A DNA stretch of 5,733 nt. It comes from Gemmatimonadota bacterium (GTDB lineage: Bacteria > Gemmatimonadota > Gemmatimonadetes > JACCXV01). The stretch's first letter is position 1. Every line of letters starts with the position of its first letter. The notes beneath the pieces are model-generated. The model ran no database searches. It saw only the letters and a program-made list of their open reading frames with translations, and was not told the DNA's origin. Shown piece by piece: positions 1-4,569 of this stretch. Both the position numbers and the translations under genes were made by a program. The stretch covers positions 1 through 5,733 of the forward strand of contig JACCXV010000263.1 of the NCBI GenBank assembly GCA_013696835.1. The letters are read 5' to 3'.

Positions 1-1
1 G

Positions 2-733
2 GACATGCTGTCGGCCATCGACGAGCGCACGCTGCTCGTGCCGACCTCGCACGTGCTCTTCAAGAGCGCATTCGTGCAGGATGCGGCCGCGATCGTGGCC
101 CGCGCGGAAGAGGTGGGCGCGACGGTCGTGCTCGACCTGTACCAGTCGGCGGGCACGCTGCCAGTGGACGTAAGCGCGCTGGGGGTGCCGTTCGCCGTCG
201 GCGGCTCGATCAAATGGCTCTGCGGTGGTCCCGGTGCGGGCTACCTCTACGTCCGTCCCGACCTGATCCCCCGGCTGCGGCCGCGCCTCACAGGATGGAT
301 CGCGCACCGCCGGCCCTTCGCCTTCGAACCGGAGCTCGAACCGCGGGAGGACGCATTCCGCTTCGGCAACGGCACGCCGTCGATCCCGAGCCTGTACATC
401 GCGCGCGTGGGCTACGGGATCCTGCGGGAGGTCGGGATCGACGCCGTGCGCGCGAAGTCGATGCGCCAGACGGCGCGCATGATCGCCCTGGCGGAGGAGC
501 GGGGTCTCACGGTGCGCGCACCGCGCGACGCCGAGCATCGCGGAGGTACCGTGGCGGTGGACGCCCCCGGGGCGGAGGGGCTCGCGCGCGAGCTGAACCG
601 GCGGGACGTCGTGGTGGACTGGCGCCCGGACGCCGGTGTGCGCTTCTCGCCCCACTTCTACACATCCGACGAGGAGTGCGAGCGCGCGATCGAGATGCTG
701 GCCGAGCTCGCCGGACAGGCGGGGAGACATTGA
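2..733 (+). CDS. Class V aminotransferase-fold PLP enzyme, kynureninase-like (5' partial)
   Basis: C-terminal part of a fold-type I pyridoxal-phosphate enzyme. The frame is open to the left edge (GAC precedes the first ATG at 5), so the true start lies outside. Counting from that ATG, about 242 residues are visible; whole family members are usually about 370-420. The PLP pocket is recognisable: Asp44 in VVLDLYQSAG would contact the pyridine nitrogen, and Lys70 in GGSIKWLCGGPGAG (codon 212-214) is the expected Schiff-base lysine. The glycine-rich stretch, the GW-AH-PF-FE block (about 97-107) and the C-terminal RFSPHFYTSDEE block resemble kynureninase and its relatives. True kynureninase hydrolyses kynurenine to anthranilate and alanine, but many related proteins are cysteine desulfurase- or lyase-like, so the substrate is not assigned. 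No tryptophan-degradation gene is visible nearby. Cytosolic location is inferred. The family call is firm; the specific reaction is not. Confidence 0.88.
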   Translation, partial: DMLSAIDERTLLVPTSHVLFKSAFVQDAAAIVARAEEVGATVVLDLYQSAGTLPVDVSALGVPFAVGGSIKWLCGGPGAGYLYVRPDLIPRLRPRLTGWIAHRRPFAFEPELEPREDAFRFGNGTPSIPSLYIARVGYGILREVGIDAVRAKSMRQTARMIALAEERGLTVRAPRDAEHRGGTVAVDAPGAEGLARELNRRDVVVDWRPDAGVRFSPHFYTSDEECERAIEMLAELAGQAGRH

Positions 734-757
734 TTTTCACCACGGACCTGTTACAAT
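730..757 (+). promoter_or_regulatory. Extended -10 sigma70-type promoter for the XRE regulator gene
   Basis: A TTGATT -35-like box (730-735) is followed after 16 bases by TACAAT (752-757). A TG at 749-750 gives the TGn extended -10 form. AT-rich boxes this close to consensus stand out in this GC-rich sequence. The -35 box overlaps the stop codon of the PLP enzyme gene (731-733). Transcription would begin near 763-766, leaving a leader of about 60 bases before the GTG at 825. Inferred from sequence only. Confidence 0.7.
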
Positions 758-758
758 C

Positions 759-776
759 CGCGCTTGCCACAGCGCG
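759..776. promoter_or_regulatory. Inverted repeat at the expected transcription start, possible operator
   Basis: A perfect 6-base dyad, CGCGCT (759-764) and AGCGCG (771-776), is separated by 6 bases and starts two bases after the -10 box. Its centre falls near the expected +1. Small XRE regulators often repress their own promoter by binding such dyads, so this is a candidate autoregulatory operator. It could equally be a hairpin at the 5' end of the mRNA, or chance in GC-rich DNA. Confidence 0.35.
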
Positions 777-824
777 AGTGGGGATCGTGGGGAACACGCC
801 CATCTTTCAGAGGTGGAGGAGCAC

Positions 825-1280
825 GTGACCCAGGACGACTTTCGGCGCGACGTGGCGCTGAGGCTCAAGGCCGCGCGGCGCGAACGCTCGCTCACGCAGC
901 GCCAGCTCGCGGATCTGGGCGAATCCACGCAGCAGAACATCAGCCGCTACGAGAAGGGATTCATCCCCGACAGCTGGTTCCTGCTGGCGCGTCTGCATGC
1001 CGAGAAAGCGATCGATCTCAACTGGTTGCTGGGCTCCCGGCTCGCGGTAGCCGCGGGCAACGGCTCGACGGGCCTGCGCGCGTCCGAGGGCGCGACGCCG
1101 CTCCCGGAGCTGATCTCGACCACGGTGGGGGGACTGGGCCGGCCGCTGGATGCACTCGCCGCCATCGCCGCGGCGCCTCCGGCGGAGCCCGTGGGCGTGG
1201 CGCTCTCCGTGGGACCGTCCGCAGAGGCGCCTGGCGTGCCCGGACCCGCGGCGGACCCCACGCCGAACGTGCAGGGGTAG
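825..1280 (+). CDS. XRE-family helix-turn-helix transcriptional regulator
   Basis: Small DNA-binding regulator of 151 residues. The frame is open further upstream to 636, but GTG at 825 is chosen because GGAGGA (815-820) sits four bases before it, the promoter at 730-757 lies inside the longer frame, and the protein then begins just before the Cro/C1-type domain. The HTH domain spans about residues 9-69: LKAARRERSLTQRQLADLG carries helices 1-2, ESTQQNISRYEKG the recognition helix and following turn, and LNWLLGS closes the domain as in phage-repressor-like proteins. Residues about 75-151 are rich in Ala, Pro and Gly and show no domain I recognise, so no ligand-binding or peptidase module is evident. 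It has its own promoter and is followed by a terminator-like hairpin, which suggests a monocistronic unit. It may regulate itself or the ABC exporter downstream; both are inferences from position. HTH call strong, target unknown. Confidence 0.88.
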   Translation: MTQDDFRRDVALRLKAARRERSLTQRQLADLGESTQQNISRYEKGFIPDSWFLLARLHAEKAIDLNWLLGSRLAVAAGNGSTGLRASEGATPLPELISTTVGGLGRPLDALAAIAAAPPAEPVGVALSVGPSAEAPGVPGPAADPTPNVQG

Positions 1281-1301
1281 CGCCCCCGAACGTGCAGGGG
1301 T
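1263..1301 (+). repeat. 16-base tandem direct repeat spanning the regulator stop codon
   Basis: CCGAACGTGCAGGGGT occurs at 1263-1278 and again, without mismatch, at 1286-1301 (period 23). The first copy encodes the last residues of the regulator and runs into its TAG; the second is non-coding and is followed by TGTAG. It most simply looks like a local duplication by replication slippage. A paired protein-binding site is possible but unsupported. Confidence 0.7.
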
Positions 1302-1314
1302 GTAGGAGCCCCGT

Positions 1315-1334
1315 CCCCGGTGGCAGCGCCGGGG
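1315..1334 (+). other. Strong GC-rich hairpin between regulator and ABC gene
   Basis: CCCCGG (1315-1320) pairs with CCGGGG (1329-1334). The stem can extend by a T-G wobble (1321/1328) and a G-C pair (1322/1327) to eight pairs closing a GCAG loop. An alternative pairing of GCCCCG (1308-1313) with CGGGGC (1330-1335) competes with it. There is no T-run after it, so it is not a terminator alone. Together with the following hairpin it could protect the 3' end of the regulator mRNA or form an attenuator. Confidence 0.5.
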
Positions 1335-1341
1335 CCGAACG

Positions 1342-2352
1342 GTGGGGTCACAGGCCGGTTCACGCCGGCCTTTTCCGTTTGCGTCGCCGCTTTCCTTTCG
1401 TCGGGAGCACGAGCCGATCAACGCCCGCGAGACGGCCGCGCCGCCCATCCAGGCGCGGGGACTGCTGAAGTCGTTCGGCGGCATCCCCGTCGTGCGCGGC
1501 ATCGACTTCGACGTCCTGCACGGGGAATGTCTGGGCCTGCTGGGACCGAACGGCGCGGGCAAGACGACCACCCTCCACATGATCGCCTGCTACGTGCGCA
1601 TGGACGCGGGCCAGCTGCTGGTCTTCGACATGGACCCCCGCCGCGCCCCGCGGGAGATCAAGCGGCGGCTCGGGGTCGTCCCCCAGGAGGACAGCCTCGA
1701 CCCCGACCTCACGGTGGAGCGCAACCTCACGGTCTACGCGGCGTACTTCGACATCCCGCGCGCCCAGGCGGAGGAGCGCGCCGCGCAGCTGCTGCGCTTC
1801 GTGCAGCTCGAGGATCGGGCGCGCGAGCCCATCCGCCACCTGTCGGGCGGCATGCGCCGCCGGCTCTCCCTCGCTCGGGCCCTGATCTCGAACCCCAAGC
1901 TGCTCCTCCTCGACGAACCCACGACAGGCCTCGACCCGCAGGCGCGCCATCTGGTGTGGCAGAAGCTGCGCGGCCTGCGGCAGGGCGGCGTCACGATGCT
2001 GCTCACCACTCACTACATGGAGGAGGCGGCACAGCTCTGCGATCGCGTCCTCGTGCTCGATCGCGGCGAGGTGATCGCTCGCGGGACCCCGGCGGACCTG
2101 GTGCGGGATCACGTGGGCCGCGAGGTGATCGAGATCCACTCCGCGCCCGAGCTCTCGCCCGAGCTGGTCACGAGGCTGGAGGAGCTCGCGGACAGGGTCG
2201 AGCGGTCGGGCGACACGATCCATCTCTACTTCCGCGACGGCCGCTCGCCAGCTGCGGCGCTGCCGCTGCTGGAGCGGCTCGACTTCTCCCAGCGGAAGGC
2301 GACGCTCGAGGACGTGTTTCTGCGGCTCACCGGACGCGAGCTGCGCGACTGA
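1342..2352 (+). CDS. ABC exporter ATP-binding protein, NodI/DrrA-like
   Basis: Nucleotide-binding subunit that powers an ABC-2 type exporter at the inner face of the cytoplasmic membrane. With GTG 1342 it has 336 residues: Walker A GPNGAGKTT (68-76), Q-loop Gln115 in VVPQED, signature LSGGM (167-171), Walker B LLLLDEP (187-193) and H-loop His224. The QEDSLDPDLTVERNL stretch and the C-terminal TLEDVFLRLTGREL end are typical of the NodI/DrrA group, which exports lipo-oligosaccharides, drugs or other amphiphiles. The start is uncertain. GTG 1342 is the only canonical start I find that leaves the domain intact, but it lies before a terminator-like hairpin. An ATC at 1417 with GGGAG (1403-1407) nine bases upstream would give a more usual N-terminus (INARETAAPPIQARGLLKSFGG, about 311 residues). 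CTG 1462/1465 would cut the first strand. The stop overlaps the permease start (TGATG), so the two are translationally coupled. Substrate unknown. Confidence 0.9.
   Translation: MGSQAGSRRPFPFASPLSFRREHEPINARETAAPPIQARGLLKSFGGIPVVRGIDFDVLHGECLGLLGPNGAGKTTTLHMIACYVRMDAGQLLVFDMDPRRAPREIKRRLGVVPQEDSLDPDLTVERNLTVYAAYFDIPRAQAEERAAQLLRFVQLEDRAREPIRHLSGGMRRRLSLARALISNPKLLLLDEPTTGLDPQARHLVWQKLRGLRQGGVTMLLTTHYMEEAAQLCDRVLVLDRGEVIARGTPADLVRDHVGREVIEIHSAPELSPELVTRLEELADRVERSGDTIHLYFRDGRSPAAALPLLERLDFSQRKATLEDVFLRLTGRELRD
1352..1374 (+). terminator. Rho-independent terminator-like hairpin after the XRE gene
   Basis: A perfect seven-base stem, AGGCCGG (1352-1358) and CCGGCCT (1365-1371), closes a six-base loop and runs straight into TTTT (1371-1374), then CCGTTT. 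This is the best intrinsic terminator shape in the window. It sits 72 bases after the regulator stop, as expected for the end of that transcript. It also lies inside the ABC ATPase reading frame if that gene starts at its only canonical upstream start (GTG 1342), so one of the two assignments may be wrong, or the hairpin may act as an attenuator. Confidence 0.72.
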
Positions 2353-3104
2353 TGCTGGCGGCACGGCGCGTCTGGCAGAGAAACTTCGAGTCGTGGAAGC
2401 GGTTCTACCGCGCCTCGCTGGTGGGCAACGTGCTGGACCCGGTGCTCTACTTCGTCGCCATGGGGTACGGGCTGGGAGCCTTCGTGCGGCCCATCCAGGG
2501 CGAACCCTACCTCTCGTTCATCGCTCCCGGCCTGCTCGCGGGGGTCGCGATGAACAGCGCAGCATTCGAGAACACCATTGGCTCGTTCACCCGGATGGAG
2601 GAGCAGAAGACCTTCAAGTCGATTCTGATGACGCCGGTCTCGATCACGGAGCTGGCGCTGGGGGAGATCCTGTGGGGCGCCTCCAAGTCCCTGCTGGCGG
2701 CGACCATCTTCCTGGCCATCATCGCCGCCACCGGGCTCTGGCACTCCCCGCTGGACCTGCTGCTGCTGCCGCTCGCCTTCCTCGTGGGGCTGCTCTTTGG
2801 TGCGATGGCGCTCTGCTGGACGGCGCTTTCCCCTTCCTACGACTTCTTCAACTACTTCTTCACGCTCGTCGTATCGGTGATGTTCCTGTTCTCGGGCATC
2901 TTCTTCCCCGTCGAAAGTCTTCCCGACTGGGCGTCCGCGGCCGCATGGCTACTGCCGCTCACCCACGCCGTGGACATGGCTCGCGCCCTGCACCGCGGCG
3001 AGCTGACGTCTGCCCTCGTGCCGGACCTGCTTTGGCTGCTCACCGCGGCGGCGCTCTTCTCGTGGCTCGCCGCTCGTCTGCTCGAGCGGCGTCTCGTACG
3101 ATGA
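2352..3104 (+). CDS. ABC-2 type exporter permease, NodJ-like
   Basis: Membrane subunit of the exporter, 250 residues, paired with the preceding ATPase. ATG 2352 overlaps the ATPase stop by one base. No clear Shine-Dalgarno sequence precedes it, which fits translational coupling. The N-terminus, RRVWQRNFESWKRFYRASLVGNVLDPVLYF, matches the ABC-2/NodJ pattern: a cytoplasmic amphipathic stretch and then the first membrane segment. About six hydrophobic segments are visible, near residues 22-45, 53-73, 100-127, 132-157, 165-187 and 222-243. The loop with FENTIGSFTRMEEQKTFKSILMTP (72-94) is the typical cytoplasmic coupling region, and FSGIFFPVESLPDW (180-192) with PLTHAVDMARAL is the conserved block before the last helix. 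Length is normal for a half-transporter permease, so a homodimer with two ATPases is expected. Substrate is not predictable from this sequence. Confidence 0.9.
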   Translation: MLAARRVWQRNFESWKRFYRASLVGNVLDPVLYFVAMGYGLGAFVRPIQGEPYLSFIAPGLLAGVAMNSAAFENTIGSFTRMEEQKTFKSILMTPVSITELALGEILWGASKSLLAATIFLAIIAATGLWHSPLDLLLLPLAFLVGLLFGAMALCWTALSPSYDFFNYFFTLVVSVMFLFSGIFFPVESLPDWASAAAWLLPLTHAVDMARALHRGELTSALVPDLLWLLTAAALFSWLAARLLERRLVR

Positions 3105-3107
3105 CCC

Positions 3108-3126
3108 GCTCGGCCATCAGCCGAGC
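3108..3126 (+). other. Hairpin between permease and Ku genes
   Basis: GCTCGGC (3108-3114) and GCCGAGC (3120-3126) form a perfect seven-base stem with a five-base loop, starting four bases after the permease stop. Only TT follows, so it is a poor intrinsic terminator. It may stabilise the exporter mRNA or partly separate it from Ku. The 45-base gap shows no convincing promoter, so Ku may be co-transcribed with the exporter genes. Confidence 0.45.
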
Positions 3127-3149
3127 TTGATGCTAAAGGACGTGAGATC

Positions 3150-4121
3150 ATGAGGTCCATGTGGAAAGGGCACATCAGCTTCGGTCTTGTGAACATACCC
3201 GTGAAGCTCTACAGCGCGACGTCGAGCGAGGACCTGTCGTTTCGCTTCCTCCACAAAAAGGACAACTGCCCGATCAGCTACGAGCGGGTGTGCGAGCACG
3301 ACGGGAAAGAGGTGGCGTGGGAGGACATCGTGCGGGGATACGAGTATGAAAAGGGGAGGTTCGTGGTGCTCACCGACGAAGACTTCAAGCGCGCCGACGT
3401 CGAGGCCACCCGCACGATCGACATCGTGGACTTCGTCGATGCCGACGAGGTGGACATGATGTACTTCGACAAGCCGTACTACCTGCAGCCCGACAAGGGC
3501 GGGGAGAAGCCCTACGTGCTGCTGCGCCAGGCGCTCGCGGCGACGAACCGGATCGGCATCGCCAAGGTCGTGATCCGCACGCGGCAGCACCTCGCGGCCG
3601 TCAAGCCCAAGGGCGACGCGCTCGTGCTCAACGTCATGCGCTTCCAGAACGAGCTTGTGGACGTGTCCGAGCTGGACCTGCCCGGCGACGCCGATCTCGA
3701 CAAGCGCGAGATCGGAATGGCGCAGCAGCTGATCGACAACCTCACGGAGCCGTTTGATCCCGCGCGCTACACGGACGACTACCGGGAGGAGCTGCTCAAG
3801 GTGATCCACGAGAAGCTGGAAGGCGTGGAGCGCCCGTCGGCGGAGGAGCGGTCCTCTGCCCAGGTCATCGACATCATGAGCGCGCTCAAGGCGAGCCTGG
3901 AGAGGACGCGGCGCGACGCCGCTGGGAAGGGGGAAAGGGACGGCGGTGAGGGAGGCAAGCGATCCGGGGGACGGGCGCGATCGCGCTCGGGTGCGAAGGG
4001 CAGGACGCGCTCCGGCAAGGCGGCGGGGGGAGGAGCGGAGAGGTCGGCGGGATCAGCGGCGGCAAAGGAGGGCAAGGCGCACGGGAAGGGTGGTGAGGAG
4101 AAGGTGCGGCGCGCGAGCTGA
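3150..4121 (+). CDS. ku: Bacterial Ku, non-homologous end-joining protein
   Basis: Ku binds double-strand DNA ends as a homodimeric ring and recruits ligase D for non-homologous end joining. The 323-residue protein starts MRSMWKGHISFGLVNIPVKLYSAT, the characteristic opening of bacterial Ku. ATG 3150 is chosen over ATG 3159 because AAGGA (3136-3140) lies nine bases upstream. The beta-barrel core follows (about 1-225), with the typical blocks FRFLHKKDNCPISYERVCEHDGKEV (31-55), DEVDMMYFDKPYYLQPDKGGEKPYVLL (99-125) and TNRIGIAKVVIRTRQHLAAVKP (132-153). VIDIMSALKASLERTR (239-254) is the conserved C-terminal segment. After it comes a tail of nearly 70 residues (256-323) made almost entirely of Gly, Ala, Ser, Lys and Arg, longer than the minimal form. 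Such basic tails in Ku of other bacteria contribute to DNA binding or bridging. No LigD is in the window. The BON-domain gene overlaps its stop. Identification firm. Confidence 0.96.
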   Translation: MRSMWKGHISFGLVNIPVKLYSATSSEDLSFRFLHKKDNCPISYERVCEHDGKEVAWEDIVRGYEYEKGRFVVLTDEDFKRADVEATRTIDIVDFVDADEVDMMYFDKPYYLQPDKGGEKPYVLLRQALAATNRIGIAKVVIRTRQHLAAVKPKGDALVLNVMRFQNELVDVSELDLPGDADLDKREIGMAQQLIDNLTEPFDPARYTDDYREELLKVIHEKLEGVERPSAEERSSAQVIDIMSALKASLERTRRDAAGKGERDGGEGGKRSGGRARSRSGAKGRTRSGKAAGGGAERSAGSAAAKEGKAHGKGGEEKVRRAS

Positions 4122-4540
4122 TGGAGCGACGCTGGCTCGTGCTCGCCGCTCTGGCGATCGGCGCGGGGGAGAGCGTGGGTCCCGGATGCAGGCAAGAAGA
4201 GGATCCCTTGATCCGGCACAGCTTGAGCGAGGCCACCATCACCGCGGAGGTCAGGTCCCGCATCGTCGCGTCCGAGGGCCTCGCGTCGCTCCCGGTCGCG
4301 GTAGAGACTCGGGACGGGATCGTGCGGCTCTCCGGCACCGTGCAGGACAGCGCGCAGGCGGCGCTTGTCCGTAGCCTCGCCGCGCGCGTGCAGGGCGTGC
4401 GCGAGGTGCGCAGCGACGTGCGCGTAGTGCCCTCACCGGATACCTCTTCGGGCTCTGCTCCCGCTCCGACCCGCAGTCGGCGCGCGGTCGCGCCCCCCGC
4501 TGCGCCCGAATCCCTGCCCTCGCTGGAAGAGGCTGGCTAG
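4121..4540 (+). CDS. Exported BON-domain protein, possible lipoprotein
   Basis: Small protein of 139 residues. Residues 1-23 look like an export signal: a basic start (MERRW), a hydrophobic core (LVLAALAIGAG) and then Cys23 in SVGPGC. The lipobox is poor because position -3 is Gly rather than Leu or Val, so lipidation is uncertain. Residues about 36-104 form one BON domain, with the recognisable ITAEVRSRIVAS opening, VAVETRDGIVRLSGTVQD middle and VQGVREVRSDVRV end. BON domains occur in OsmY- and Kbp-like envelope proteins and are thought to contact phospholipid or envelope partners. The tail (105-139) is rich in Pro, Ala and Ser and looks disordered. ATG 4121 overlaps the Ku TGA in TGATG and lacks a close Shine-Dalgarno sequence, so translation is probably coupled to Ku. 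Domain call good; role unknown. Confidence 0.82.
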   Translation: MERRWLVLAALAIGAGESVGPGCRQEEDPLIRHSLSEATITAEVRSRIVASEGLASLPVAVETRDGIVRLSGTVQDSAQAALVRSLAARVQGVREVRSDVRVVPSPDTSSGSAPAPTRSRRAVAPPAAPESLPSLEEAG

Positions 4541-4548
4541 CGGCCCGC

Positions 4549-4566
4549 GGATCCCCTGATGGGTCC
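4549..4566. terminator. Weak bulged hairpin in the convergent gap, possible terminator
   Basis: The BON gene and the leftward gene converge with 29 bases between their stops. GGATCCC (4549-4555) can pair with GGGTCC (4561-4566), leaving one bulged T and a five-base loop. Neither strand has a proper T-run after it, so this is only a weak candidate for a shared terminator. Confidence 0.25.
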
Positions 4567-4569
4567 GGA

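Noticed and set aside
2..733. Calling the first gene kynureninase outright
   Set aside because: Only the C-terminal part is visible and related desulfurase- or lyase-like enzymes share these motifs; no kynurenine-pathway neighbour is present.
636..824. Upstream extension of the XRE regulator frame
   Set aside because: It overlaps the end of the PLP enzyme and contains the promoter; GTG 825 has a good GGAGGA site and the HTH domain follows directly.
1320..2351. Long open frame continuous with and upstream of the permease
   Set aside because: It is the +2 frame shadow of the ATPase gene, with Arg/Pro/Gly-rich composition. The permease begins at ATG 2352.
1360..2364. 334-residue open frame antisense to the ABC ATPase
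   Set aside because: It mirrors the codons of a confirmed ATPase and has no recognisable motif or ribosome binding site.
3117..3809. 230-residue open frame antisense to Ku
   Set aside because: Ku is unmistakable on the + strand. The antisense frame is a GC-rich third-position artefact, rich in His, Val and Leu, with no recognisable domain.
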